In this document: piece by piece, positions 26,493-35,900 of the stretch
Numbering within the stretch: the first letter of the stretch is position 1
Layout of the letters: every line of letters begins with the position of its first letter
Source: Pelotomaculum schinkii
GTDB taxonomy: Bacteria > Bacillota > Desulfotomaculia > Desulfotomaculales > Pelotomaculaceae
Direction of reading: 5' to 3'
Assembly: GCF_004369205.1 (NCBI RefSeq)
Contig: NZ_QFGA01000001.1
Location: 868,001 to 932,000 of the forward strand
Length of the DNA: 64,000 bases
Notes under the pieces: model-generated
The model's database searches: none
Told to the model about the DNA's origin: nothing
Seen by the model: the letters and a program-made list of their open reading frames with translations, nothing else
Position numbers and translations under genes: made by a program

Positions 26493-27524
26493 TTACGCCA
26501 GCTTTTTAGGCTGGATCAACACTTTGCGCAGGACGTCGATGTTTTCCAGGACTCGCCCGGCCCCGTAAGCCACGGCCAGGAGAGGTTCGTCCGCCAGATG
26601 TACCGGCATGCCGGTCTGCTCACTGACCAGGTGATCCAGTCCCCTTAAGAGCGAGCCGCCACCGGCCATAACGATGCCGCGATCCATAATGTCGGCGGCC
26701 AGTTCCGGGGGGGTCTGCTCAAGAGTTGCCTTGATCGACTCGATGATACTGGACACAGGCTCGGAGAGAGCCTTATAGATTTCCTCAGAAGTTATTGAGA
26801 CTGTTTTGGGCAGCCCGGTAACCAGGTCACGGCCCCTAACTTCTTCTGTTTCAACGGTTTGAATGGGGTAAGCCGTGCCGATTTGCATTTTTATCTGTTC
26901 TGCCGTGCGCTCACCGATCATCAGGTTGTAGGTTCTCTTGACATGATTGATAATGGCTTCATCCATTTCATCGCTGGCAATGCGTATGCTTCGACTGGTT
27001 ACGATGCCGCCAAGAGAAATAACAGCTACCTCTGTAGTACCCCCGCCGATATCTACAATCATGTTGCCGGTGGGCTCGTGCACGGGCAGTCCCGAGCCTA
27101 TGGCGGCAGCCATCGGTTCCTCTATCAGGTAAGCCTCCCTGGCGCCGGCCTGTAAAGCCGCCTCGCGCACCGCCCTTTCCTCTACGGCGGTTACACCGGA
27201 GGGAACCCCTACAACCACTCGCGGCCGGACCAGGAAAGTGCGGCTACGCAGTGATTTGTTAATGAAATACTTGATCATGCTCTGGGTAACATCAAAATCA
27301 GCAATGACACCATCCCTGAGCGGTCTGATAGCAATGATGTTGCCCGGGGTACGGCCAATCATCCGTTTTGCCTCTTCACCTACGGCCAATACCTGACCGC
27401 TGTCCTTTTGGATGGCTACCACCGACGGCTCTCTGATTACAATTCCTCTTCCCTTGACATACACCAGGGAATTAGCGGTACCTAAATCCATCCCCATATC
27501 TTTTGAAAACAGACCGACGCGCAT
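26493..27524 (-). CDS. mreB: rod shape-determining actin homologue MreB
   Basis: MreB forms membrane-bound filaments that guide wall synthesis. The 343-aa sequence has the actin-fold phosphate loops [11 protein letters not shown] and [17 protein letters not shown] and the [12 protein letters not shown] motif. The ATG has GAGAGGGG upstream. It is followed by mreC, mreD and the PBP2 gene. Confidence 0.97.
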   Translation of the reverse strand: MRVGLFSKDMGMDLGTANSLVYVKGRGIVIREPSVVAIQKDSGQVLAVGEEAKRMIGRTPGNIIAIRPLRDGVIADFDVTQSMIKYFINKSLRSRTFLVRPRVVVGVPSGVTAVEERAVREAALQAGAREAYLIEEPMAAAIGSGLPVHEPTGNMIVDIGGGTTEVAVISLGGIVTSRSIRIASDEMDEAIINHVKRTYNLMIGERTAEQIKMQIGTAYPIQTVETEEVRGRDLVTGLPKTVSITSEEIYKALSEPVSSIIESIKATLEQTPPELAADIMDRGIVMAGGGSLLRGLDHLVSEQTGMPVHLADEPLLAVAYGAGRVLENIDVLRKVLIQPKKLA

Positions 27525-27547
27525 GTTCCGGCCCCTCTCGTAAAATA

Positions 27548-28246
27548 TTACTCTATTAGCCCCTTGGCCTTGAAACTGGTAAACCTATTATCTCCAATAA
27601 TAATGTGGTCTAGGACATCTATGCCCACAATCTTTCCCGCCTCCCTCAGCCTGCCGGTAATAGCCAAATCCTCCCGGCTGGGCGCAGGGTCGCCGCTGGG
27701 GTGATTGTGCACCAAAATGATAGATGCGGCGCTTCTCTTGATCGCGTTGCGAAATAGCTCCCTGGGGTGAACGGTGGAACAGTTAAGTGTACCAACTGAA
27801 ACTTTGTCCACACCGATGACCTGATTTCTGGTGTTGAGCAGCAGAGCTCTAAAATGCTCCCGGTCAAGACGGCGCATTTCCTCCATAACCAGGCCGGCTG
27901 CGTCATCCGGCGAGGTAATCACCGGGCGCGGCTGGTCTGTTAACTGAGACAGCCTCCTGGCCAGTTCCAAAGAAGCCTTAATCGTGCAGGCTTTGGCAAG
28001 ACCGACTCCCTTAACCCCACTTAACTCTTCTACCGTAGCGTCCCCCAGCAAACGGAGGCTGTGAAAGCGGGATATAACCAGGGAAGCCAGTTCCAGAGCG
28101 GTGGCTTCGCGGGAACCAGTCGCCAGAAGGATGGCCAGCAACTCAATATCTGACAGGACCTCGACCCCTTCCTTCAACAGCCTCTCCCGGGGGCGGGTAT
28201 CCTCGGGAAGCTCTTTCAGGGTAAGCCGGTATGTAACGGAAACCAT
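27548..28246 (-). CDS. radC: RadC/JAMM-domain protein
   Basis: This is the RadC family (232 aa here). An N-terminal helix-hairpin-helix ([15 protein letters not shown]) is followed by a JAMM/MPN metal site, [16 protein letters not shown]. The role is unclear in spite of the name; a DNA-repair link has been questioned. The ATG at 28246 fits GGGGAG 9 bases upstream better than a TTG two codons earlier. It lies between maf and mreB as in many Firmicutes. Confidence 0.94.
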   Translation of the reverse strand: MVSVTYRLTLKELPEDTRPRERLLKEGVEVLSDIELLAILLATGSREATALELASLVISRFHSLRLLGDATVEELSGVKGVGLAKACTIKASLELARRLSQLTDQPRPVITSPDDAAGLVMEEMRRLDREHFRALLLNTRNQVIGVDKVSVGTLNCSTVHPRELFRNAIKRSAASIILVHNHPSGDPAPSREDLAITGRLREAGKIVGIDVLDHIIIGDNRFTSFKAKGLIE

Positions 28247-28297
28247 AGGCAACCGCTCCCCATAACAATACGAAGGTACCTACAATTTTAGGTGGTA

Positions 28298-28876
28298 TTA
28301 AAGAACTTCATAGCCTATCTGTTTCAGCATTTTTGCCAGCCTGGCCAGAGGCAGGCCAACCACGTTGGTATAGCATCCTTCCAGACGGTTGATAAAGAGA
28401 GCCGCCAAACCCTGAACACCATACGCTCCAGCTTTATCCAAAGGTTCACCGGTGGCTACGTAACGAGAGATTTCTTCTTCTGTCAGGGAATTAAAAAATA
28501 CACGTGTCAGCTCATGCCCTACCAACGTTTCGCGTGAGGCGGCGTTCACCAGGGCAACTCCAGTATAGACCTCGTGACCGCTTCCCTGCAGGAGACTTAA
28601 CATAGCAGCCGCTTCCTGCGGCCCGGAAGGTTTGCCGAGGATCCGGCCGTCCTGAACAACCACAGTGTCGGCGCCGATGACGATCCCGTTGTTCAACCCG
28701 GCGGCAACAGCGTTCGCCTTTCTTAAAGCGAGCAGCTCGACCAGTTCGTACGGGGCCAAGCCGGGGGCGGGGGTTTCATCAACCTCACTGACCATGATGT
28801 TGAACTCCAGCCCGGCTTGCTTCAAAAGGTCCGCACGGCGGGGCGATGATGAAGCAAGCACAATTTTAGCGTCCAT
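28298..28876 (-). CDS. maf: Maf-family nucleotide pyrophosphatase
   Basis: Maf hydrolyses modified or canonical NTPs (dTTP/UTP type) and has been tied to septum inhibition. The family motif LASSSPRRADLL is at the N-terminus, followed by SEVDE and VVIGADTVV. The ATG at 28876 starts just beyond the stop of the preceding gene and matches the usual family start; a TTG 21 bases upstream is the alternative. Length is 192 aa. Confidence 0.95.
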   Translation of the reverse strand: MDAKIVLASSSPRRADLLKQAGLEFNIMVSEVDETPAPGLAPYELVELLALRKANAVAAGLNNGIVIGADTVVVQDGRILGKPSGPQEAAAMLSLLQGSGHEVYTGVALVNAASRETLVGHELTRVFFNSLTEEEISRYVATGEPLDKAGAYGVQGLAALFINRLEGCYTNVVGLPLARLAKMLKQIGYEVL

Positions 28877-28877
28877 C

Positions 28878-29135
28878 TTACAATTTGCGGTAGACAATGT
28901 AGCCTAAGATCATCCCCAGGGCGGTCAGCGGCCCGAGAGCAAAAGTAAACCCAAAGGTCAGGTTGAAAAACTGCAGGTCCAGGGTAGAGGGCTTTAAACC
29001 TACCTGTGTGGTCGAATTCAGCCACGGGAGGGACGGCGCCAGGGCATTGCCAAGGGCCCCGCCACTCAACCCACCCACCAGCAGCAGCAGGACAAGGACC
29101 CAGACACTTCCCGTATTTTTTATGCTTCTAGCCAT
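28878..29135 (-). CDS. DUF4321 small membrane protein
   Basis: This 85-aa protein has two hydrophobic helices (about residues 11-33 and 60-82) with a polar loop between. It matches the pattern of DUF4321 proteins found before maf/radC in Peptococcaceae. The ATG has GGGGGTA upstream. It is the first gene of the maf-radC-mre cluster. Its function is unknown. Confidence 0.75.
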   Translation of the reverse strand: MARSIKNTGSVWVLVLLLLVGGLSGGALGNALAPSLPWLNSTTQVGLKPSTLDLQFFNLTFGFTFALGPLTALGMILGYIVYRKL

Positions 29136-29528
29136 AAAAATACCCCCGGATCAAAAAAAAGAGCTCGAATAAGCACATACTTCTATAACAGTTTATCATT
29201 TCAAGTATTTAATGACAAGCTATGGTCGATATTTGATGCTGTCAAGTTAAAGTGGGTCGTATCCGATAATTTCCAATGCAACTCAACCAGGTTATAAATT
29301 TGACACGATATAGATTGCAAAAAATTTAAAACACGGTGGCGGCGGCCTTGACTGCCACCCCCACGCATGGTCTGATAAAACATGCCGACGGGGTGGCTCC
29401 GGGAACATGTCTACAAAGATAGCGAACCCGTCGTTTCTCCCATTATACCATGCGTGTGGCCCCCGGCAGTCAAGGCTACCCTGACGGCGCCGCCCAAAAA
29501 AAGCCTCAGGGATTCACCAAAAACATGT
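29136..29528. repeat. long imperfect inverted repeat beside the transposase
   Basis: Arms at about 29335-29371 and 29447-29494 pair through exact blocks: CCTTGACTGCC with GGCAGTCAAGG, and CACGCATGGT with ACCATGCGTG. Nested inside are CGACGGG (29386-29392) and CCCGTCG (29427-29433), so a single strand could fold into one long hairpin. AACATGTCTA occurs twice (about 29404 and 29522). No gene is seen in this gap. It may be an IS end structure, a MITE or a structured RNA. Confidence 0.7.
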
Positions 29529-31028
29529 CTAAAAAATCCAATCTAAAGTGAGACGGCTAATTAGTAATGCCAGTTCCCGGCTTTTCTGATTGGGTCCATA
29601 AGCTGCCGGCAAGGATGCCCGTACCCAATCCCCAGGATCTTTTGCAGCCAGGCCATCTGTTTGTCTTCTGGCCCAATAGCCGTCCTGAACTCGTACCGGC
29701 TCACTCTCTGGAGTAGGCGGCCCTGGCAGGCGAAGAATATCTATAAGATTACCGTTTCTTTTTGCACAACGAACATGGGCGAGATTGTCAGATCCGTTTA
29801 CCGACCAGGAAGCCCCCTGATGTTTAAACCGACGGGCAATGGTATGCCCCACATTGGGTTCGATAACTCCCAATCCCCGGGCCGGGGAAGGGCAGGGACG
29901 GTTTCTTTCCCGCCAGTCGGTAATCCCTTCCCAAACGCTATTGATTAGGCTTTGGAAAGCTCTTAGTTTTTCTTTTCTGGTTTCGTTTGGTTCTTCAATG
30001 ATCAACGTCCTTAAAAACATATTGAAAGCGGCCCGGCTGTTCGTGTCGTTCGTATAGAGGATTTTCTCGAGTTTTTTTCTGTGCTGGGGGTTAAACAGGC
30101 TAATAAGATCCCTTTTTAAGTGGAACCGGCAGTATTGATATTCGGCCCCTAAAAGATCGGCTCCTTCCCGGATCCAGTCGGCTCCGTCCCCGGCAATAAT
30201 TTTTCTTGGGCAGCCGTCAAGATCGTAGAGCCGGCTTAAACGCCGTTCTAAGGCGCCCCAAAATTCTTCTCCTTTTCCGTGGTAAATGAAGTAAGTGGGG
30301 TTGATCAGTTTTGCTCTGCCATTCGGACCTTCTTCCCACCCTTCATAAACTACCGCTGTTTTTAACTCAAAGCGTCTCTGCTCACTTCTTTTGTGCCGGC
30401 GCTGTTGTTTGATCATCGCTCCGTCTACTTCGACAACCAATAAAGGGACAACACGGATACCGGTACCGTCTAAGCCAGTTTCCCCATCCCATTTCTTGAG
30501 GTGTTCACCGGCTACTTGGACATCCCGATGGATGGTCTCGTGGCTGATGCTCACCCCCAAAGTGGTCTTTAAGGTTTCTTTTGCCTTCCTGTAGGTTTGT
30601 TCGGCGGCAAGCATTACGGCTATTTCGCTCAACCGGGCAGAGACATGCGCTCTTGCTGGTATACCCAGCAGTTCGTCCAGCAAAAAGGTGTAAGCGTAAG
30701 CTCCGCTTAAAGTGCGCTTTTTGTAGTAGCGTCTTGGGTAGCTGAGCACCCCCAGGGTGGTTTCGAGGCTTCGCTCCCTTATTTCAACTACTTCCCAACC
30801 CTCCCGTTCGGCCGAGTAAAGTATGAGCCGATCAAGGTGTTCTAAAAATGCAGTCAGCATCTGAATCAAGTAGTCTCTGGCAATGGTAAATAGTTCTTTT
30901 TCTAAAGTATTGAAATTTGTCTTTCCGGCAAGTACACTGTTAAGTAAAGTACTCACTCTTTTCTCTTGCAGCCAGGAACTTTCTTTCAGATAGTCTTGGG
31001 CTGCTTGGATTTGGGGTGATGTATTCAC
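29529..31028 (-). CDS. ISLre2-family (UPF0236) transposase
   Basis: This 499-aa protein matches the UPF0236/ISLre2 transposases, with VEVDGAMIK, IIAGDGADWIREGA and the C-terminal VGHTIARRFKHQGASWS and NLAHVR. It would mobilise its element by cut-and-paste DNA transfer. The GTG start lies 9-10 bases after AAAGGAGG. The frame is intact, so it could be active. The exact element ends were not resolved; no convincing pair of terminal inverted repeats was found by eye. It interrupts the space between the DUF4321 gene and the germination locus. Confidence 0.9.
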   Translation of the reverse strand: MNTSPQIQAAQDYLKESSWLQEKRVSTLLNSVLAGKTNFNTLEKELFTIARDYLIQMLTAFLEHLDRLILYSAEREGWEVVEIRERSLETTLGVLSYPRRYYKKRTLSGAYAYTFLLDELLGIPARAHVSARLSEIAVMLAAEQTYRKAKETLKTTLGVSISHETIHRDVQVAGEHLKKWDGETGLDGTGIRVVPLLVVEVDGAMIKQQRRHKRSEQRRFELKTAVVYEGWEEGPNGRAKLINPTYFIYHGKGEEFWGALERRLSRLYDLDGCPRKIIAGDGADWIREGADLLGAEYQYCRFHLKRDLISLFNPQHRKKLEKILYTNDTNSRAAFNMFLRTLIIEEPNETRKEKLRAFQSLINSVWEGITDWRERNRPCPSPARGLGVIEPNVGHTIARRFKHQGASWSVNGSDNLAHVRCAKRNGNLIDILRLPGPPTPESEPVRVQDGYWARRQTDGLAAKDPGDWVRASLPAAYGPNQKSRELALLISRLTLDWIF

Positions 31029-31169
31029 TAGAAGAAACCTCCTTTGTCGGTTTGGCTTACTTGCATTGGAGGTTTTCTTCTTTTCTCCGTGGAAAAACTC
31101 CTTGTCTTTTCGCCTGGAGATTACTGGTGATCACCCACAGTTATTTTACAGCTACTCGATATTTTAAAA

Positions 31170-31397
31170 TCAGGTCAGCATACTCTCTATAAATTGGGTG
31201 ACCGGCTTAAAAACCGCATCTATTCCTTTGGTGGGATTGGGCACAGGCAGCTTCAATGCCTGCCCGAAGCTGAGGACCATACCTATGAGCAGCAGCACGC
31301 TGAAAGCAGCCAGTTCCCGCCACATTTTCTTTTTCACCAGGCCAGGCGCTTCAAAAGCAATTATGGCAATAAATGCCAGGATAAGTAAAACTATCAT
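31170..31397 (-). CDS. small two-helix membrane protein in the germination locus
   Basis: This 75-aa protein has two hydrophobic segments (about residues 1-17 and 30-46) and a short polar tail. The ATG has GGAGG 8 bases upstream. It follows the GerC-like gene on the same strand, and small proteins of this type accompany ger operons (GerD or GerXD-like size), but I cannot assign a family. Confidence 0.65.
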   Translation of the reverse strand: MIVLLILAFIAIIAFEAPGLVKKKMWRELAAFSVLLLIGMVLSFGQALKLPVPNPTKGIDAVFKPVTQFIESMLT

Positions 31398-31477
31398 CTT
31401 AAAGCCTCCGTGTTTTCATGTTTTTTGTAAAGCGCCAAAGCTTTCCGGCCGCCCCGGATATGCCGCTTTACCAGGAC

Positions 31478-32746
31478 TTAACGGCGCACTTGCGCCGGCT
31501 TGTTAACCAGCCCGGTGCGCGTGATGACAGCATTGACCTCAATATAAACCGGCAGGCCGGGATAAATATCTATCCAGTTCTCCTTTATTTCTTTCCAGAC
31601 TACCGGGTACTTTCGGTGAAATACTGTCCCAAACCCGAATACATCGGCCTTGTATTCCCTCTGCGCTTTGGTCAAAGCATCTTCCACCTCACCCTGGACC
31701 GCAGTAGCCAGTAATTGCTCAATGGATGCAATGACCTCCGGCTTATCCAGTTCCTCCGGGCATTCGGCCTCAAGGATGTTTGCCTGTATATCAACCCTGA
31801 CAGTAACGCCCAGCTCACCTTCGGTAAGCTCTGGTTGAATTTTGGAAGCATTGCGGATTATTTCCAGGGAAAAGCGCGGACCTTCAACGCCTCCTTCGCC
31901 ACTAATGCAGGGCACGGTAATTACTCCGCCTTTAACTCTACCCTTGACCCAAAGCAGTCCCCGGCTCTCTCTCTCATCTAACCAGCCAGCCATTTTGTTG
32001 CCTTTAAAAACCGCCGTACCACCTATTTTTATAATTGCTCCGATTGGCTTTGGACGCCCATCCAGAAGGGAAGAACTCCCGCTTATCTTGTCTCGCACTT
32101 CAGCCTCATTAGGCTCCACCTGTATTCCGGCAGCATAAGCGTCGCTGCCTTCAGTCTCCAATGTTTCTAAAAAGTCCCCCAACTGTACATCCGGATAATA
32201 AGAACTGAGCCTTTGCTGCCTGATTGTACTTGCAATAACTTGCGACGGGGGAGGAACCAGTTCGCCGGGTGTTTCTAAAATGCTGCTGATATCGCTGCGG
32301 GCAATCAGGACATAGTTGTTGCGCCTTATCTGCGGGTTGCGTTCAAAAAAATCCATAATCTCCTCTATACCTCTATTTCTGGCAAACTCTTCAGAAATCA
32401 TGATAGCCATATTGTGGGCAAAATAAAGCTCACGGGGTGATTCAAGTGAAAGCAGCCGGATGCAATCAAATATTGTACTACCTTCTACACTGACGTTCCG
32501 AAAGCCTCTGGCTCCCCCTACCCCTCCGCCGACCCCGCCGACCCCGCCGACTCCGCCGCCTACCAGGCTCTTAGGGTTGACAACCTGGACCGTAAGCATT
32601 ACCCTTCCGTCCGGCGCCAGGTCTATTGCCGTAGTTAGGACGATACCCAGCCGTTCAACTTCCTGTTGATCCCAGCATCCCTGAAGGCTTAAAGCCGTAA
32701 CAACTATCAGCGCACATAAAGCCAGGCATTTAAGCCCCTTGCCCAC
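31478..32746 (-). CDS. GerC-type germination receptor lipoprotein
   Basis: The protein is about 422 aa. A signal peptide ends in the lipobox LSLQGC (Cys24), then comes the GerABC/GerAC fold with WDQQEVERLG after the Cys and FVPP-like blocks, ending in a C-terminal domain (EVEDALTKAQ). It is the lipoprotein subunit of a nutrient germinant receptor. The GTG at 32746 overlaps the end of the GerA-like gene by 17 bases; a longer in-frame reading is unlikely because it would precede the signal peptide. A Gly/Val-rich insert (about residues 62-79), coded by a short tandem repeat, is unusual. Confidence 0.9.
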   Translation of the reverse strand: MGKGLKCLALCALIVVTALSLQGCWDQQEVERLGIVLTTAIDLAPDGRVMLTVQVVNPKSLVGGGVGGVGGVGGGVGGARGFRNVSVEGSTIFDCIRLLSLESPRELYFAHNMAIMISEEFARNRGIEEIMDFFERNPQIRRNNYVLIARSDISSILETPGELVPPPSQVIASTIRQQRLSSYYPDVQLGDFLETLETEGSDAYAAGIQVEPNEAEVRDKISGSSSLLDGRPKPIGAIIKIGGTAVFKGNKMAGWLDERESRGLLWVKGRVKGGVITVPCISGEGGVEGPRFSLEIIRNASKIQPELTEGELGVTVRVDIQANILEAECPEELDKPEVIASIEQLLATAVQGEVEDALTKAQREYKADVFGFGTVFHRKYPVVWKEIKENWIDIYPGLPVYIEVNAVITRTGLVNKPAQVRR

Positions 32747-34493
32747 TTCCCCCGCCCCCTTTCGACCCGGCTCTGGAGACGGCAGGCGTCCTGACCTTGT
32801 CATGTTGGGCGGAGCCATTGGTTCTGGTATTGGGACCGGCGCTCCCATCGCCTGACGCAAAGGCCTTTTCATCGCCACTCTCTGAGGGAGGTTGCGGCTT
32901 TAAGTCTGGAGCAATCCGCCGTACATTCCTTTTTGCAAGCTCCGACGGACGCTTATGCATAGCCCACCACGGCGCGCGGACCGCGAAGTCTTTCAGATCG
33001 GAAATTTTCAACGGGGCCAAAGGCGACAGGTAGGGTACACCGAAAGAACGCAAGCCGGCCAGGTGGATCAGCATCGCCAAAACGCCGGTCATCACCCCGA
33101 ACAGACCCAGGGTAGCGGCCAGAAACATGAGTGGAAAGCGGATCAGCCGCAGCGCCAGGGCCAGGCTATAAGAAGGGCTCATAAATGACGCTATTCCCGT
33201 TACAGCGACTACAATCACCATCAATGGAGATACAATACCCGCCTGTACCGCCGCCTGGCCGATGACCAGCGCCCCGACGATACTGACCGCCTGGCCAACT
33301 GCCCGGGGCAGCCTCAATCCGGCCTCTCTTAACGCTTCAAAGGTAATTTCCATAATCAACGCCTCCACCAGGGCGGGGAAAGGCACCCCTTCCCTGGACG
33401 CGGCGATACTGATCAGTAACTGGGTGGGAATCATCTCCTGGTGAAAGGTGGTTATGGCAATATAAAAAGACGGCAGGAGCAGGGCTACCGCCAAACCCAG
33501 GAACCGTATAAGCCTGATCATGGTAGCAAAGTGGTACCGTTCATAGTAATCCTCGGGATTCTGAACCAGGTCACTGAATGTGGCCGGCATAAAAAGCACC
33601 ATCGGAGTGCCGTCGGTAAAGACACATACCCGCCCCTGCAGGAGAGCCGCCACCACCCGGTCCGGCCTTTCGGTATAAGCTATCTGCGGGAAGGGGGAGT
33701 AAGGATCGTCCTGGATTAACTCCTCGATATAGCCGCTTTCCAGAATCCCGTCGATATCGATCCGGTCGATCCGCTGCCTTACTTCCTTGAGAAGTCCGGG
33801 AGAGACCACTCCTTTCAGGTAGGCGAGGGCAACCGAAGTGTGGGTCATGCGTCCCAGGTTAAGACCCTCGATGACAAGATTGGGTGTGCGCAGCCTGCGT
33901 CTGACCAGGGAGGTACTCACACTAATGGTCTCGTTGAAGCTTTCCTTTGGCCCGCGGACCGTCCCTTCCACATCAGCTTTATCAACCGGGCGCTGAGGCC
34001 ACTCTTTCAGGATAGTAATGACAGCCTCTTCACAGCCATCGATAAATAAAGCCGAACCCCCGTACAGTATTTCACTGACAACGTCTTGCATATTATAGAC
34101 CTTGGAGCGGATTTCGGCGGCGACTAAAATTGATTTTCCAACTACATCTGTTAAATTATCGCCAGGACTGTCAACTCCAGCCACCCCCAGCAGCAGCGGT
34201 TTTAAAATATTATCGCTGATCCGGGTCTCGTCGGTGAGGCTGTCAAGGTAAACCAGGCAGGCGTTCTCTTTTTTTCCCGCGCCCAGCCTGAACTCTCTGA
34301 ACACGGCGTCTACATTCCGGCCCAAGATGGTATCCAGGTACTCCACGTTTTTTTTAAGGCTCCTGGAGATCTTTTCGTTTTTCAATTCTTCATCCTTAAA
34401 TACTTTACTATCTACAGACCCAGGCTCGCTTGTGCAAGGTTCCGGCTTTTTAGCCGCTTTTCTGATTAGACCGGAAAAAATATTTAACCTCAA
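32730..34493 (-). CDS. GerA-type spore germination protein
   Basis: This 587-aa GerABKA-family subunit has a soluble N-terminal half (with LVYLDSLTDETRIS and LFIDGCEEAVI), then about five membrane helices (about 300-500) and a long polar, Ser/Gly-rich C-terminal tail. It forms the germinant receptor with GerB and GerC types in the spore inner membrane. The TTG at 34493 has GGGGGA about 7 bases upstream and is preferred over an in-frame ATG 57 bases earlier. The gerB paralogues are encoded divergently. Confidence 0.93.
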   Translation of the reverse strand: MRLNIFSGLIRKAAKKPEPCTSEPGSVDSKVFKDEELKNEKISRSLKKNVEYLDTILGRNVDAVFREFRLGAGKKENACLVYLDSLTDETRISDNILKPLLLGVAGVDSPGDNLTDVVGKSILVAAEIRSKVYNMQDVVSEILYGGSALFIDGCEEAVITILKEWPQRPVDKADVEGTVRGPKESFNETISVSTSLVRRRLRTPNLVIEGLNLGRMTHTSVALAYLKGVVSPGLLKEVRQRIDRIDIDGILESGYIEELIQDDPYSPFPQIAYTERPDRVVAALLQGRVCVFTDGTPMVLFMPATFSDLVQNPEDYYERYHFATMIRLIRFLGLAVALLLPSFYIAITTFHQEMIPTQLLISIAASREGVPFPALVEALIMEITFEALREAGLRLPRAVGQAVSIVGALVIGQAAVQAGIVSPLMVIVVAVTGIASFMSPSYSLALALRLIRFPLMFLAATLGLFGVMTGVLAMLIHLAGLRSFGVPYLSPLAPLKISDLKDFAVRAPWWAMHKRPSELAKRNVRRIAPDLKPQPPSESGDEKAFASGDGSAGPNTRTNGSAQHDKVRTPAVSRAGSKGGGGSGQGA

Positions 34494-34731
34494 AACGCAT
34501 CCCCCGTTGGAATATCCAATAAGAAAAAGGAGTTTCATATACTCCTTCATTATTATGCTAATAACTATTATGGCTAATAAATCTTCAATTATTAGCAGTT
34601 ACCGGAAATAACAAAAATATAGCGGTACGCAAGTTCATCACCACTTATTGCCTGCCAAAAGAATATATCCCTCCACGGAAGGGATACTATTGTAATGGCC
34701 ATATAATTATGATTTACGGGAGCGGGCAGGT

Positions 34732-35820
34732 TTGCTTGAAAAGGGGAAAATCTCCAGTATTGCGCTGGTATTCTTGTTAATAGATCTCGTAGGAGCGACG
34801 GCGGTGGTGTTTTTACCAGCCTTAACGGCTAAATTTGCCGGGCGGGACGCCTGGCTGGTACCAGTTATCAGCACCATCCCGGGAATCGTCGTAATCCTGC
34901 TCGTTACCGCATTGGGCCGCAGGTTTCCCGGTAAAACAATCATCGAATACCTGCAAATTATCCTGGGTAACTGGCCCGGAAAAGCCGTTGCTGTTCTTTA
35001 TATATTCTTTTTCATCCATACCAACGGGGTAATCATCAGGCAATTTGGAGAACTGATTACAACCATGATGATGCCTCGCACACCCATTGTAGTTCTTCAC
35101 ACAATATTTGTCCTTTTGGCTGCTTACGCGGTGCGTTCCGGTTTGGAAGTAATCGGCAGACTGTGGGAATTAACTTTTCCCTGGGTTTTTATATTGTACG
35201 TCATTTTGTTATTATTTAGCTTCCAAAAGGCGGAATTTCACCGCCTCCTGCCCGTGCTTGAAAACGGTTTCAAGCCTGTTCTTCAAGGCTCGATCACGCC
35301 TTCGGCGTGGCGGGGGGAGGTTATCATTCTGGCAATGTTCCTGCCATATCTGGCAGAGCCCTCGCAGGGGAGAAGGATGGGAATATGGTCGGTGATAATT
35401 ATAGGGGCTATATTGATAGCTGACGCCGTTCTTAACACTGCTATGTTCGGCCCCTCTACCGACCGGCAGGTTTTTCCCAGTTTTACAATAGTAGATGAAA
35501 TAATAATCGGCGGGTTTTTTCGTGCCGACGTCGCTATAGTCATCATTTGGCTGGTAACGATGTTAATCAAGATAACTCTGTTTTATTACGCAGCGGTATT
35601 GGGTACCGCGCAGCTGCTTAACATGAAAGATTACAAGCCAATAACTCTACCTATAGGTGTAATCCTGACCGCCTTATCAATTTTGTCTATAGAAAACGCA
35701 ACAGGGATCCCCGCCTATGCGACAACCGGTTACCCGCCGTTCGCCTACCTGGTGGAATGGGTAATCCCGCTGGCTGTGCTGCTTATTGCTGCTGTCAGAG
35801 GGGTTAAACCAAAATATTAA
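34732..35820 (+). CDS. GerB-type endospore germination permease (copy 1)
   Basis: This 362-aa protein has about ten membrane helices and the GerAB/amino-acid permease pattern. It probably forms the germinant-binding membrane subunit. The start is a TTG after GGGAG. It is the first of a tandem pair, and the second copy has the same length and a clearly similar sequence (compare LEKGKISSIAL with LERGKISGIAL). It diverges from the GerA/GerC genes, with about 240 bases of shared upstream region. Confidence 0.9.
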   Translation: MLEKGKISSIALVFLLIDLVGATAVVFLPALTAKFAGRDAWLVPVISTIPGIVVILLVTALGRRFPGKTIIEYLQIILGNWPGKAVAVLYIFFFIHTNGVIIRQFGELITTMMMPRTPIVVLHTIFVLLAAYAVRSGLEVIGRLWELTFPWVFILYVILLLFSFQKAEFHRLLPVLENGFKPVLQGSITPSAWRGEVIILAMFLPYLAEPSQGRRMGIWSVIIIGAILIADAVLNTAMFGPSTDRQVFPSFTIVDEIIIGGFFRADVAIVIIWLVTMLIKITLFYYAAVLGTAQLLNMKDYKPITLPIGVILTALSILSIENATGIPAYATTGYPPFAYLVEWVIPLAVLLIAAVRGVKPKY

Positions 35821-35900
35821 AACGAAAACCAGCCGATAAATCAGGCCGGTTTACCCGGCTTTTGAACAAATACGGACTTTGGATAGAGGAGTTAAAATAG

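Noticed and set aside
32460-32669. Pro-rich frame opposite the GerC-type gene
   Set aside because: It is the antisense of the Gly/Val repeat in a real gene and has no own signals.
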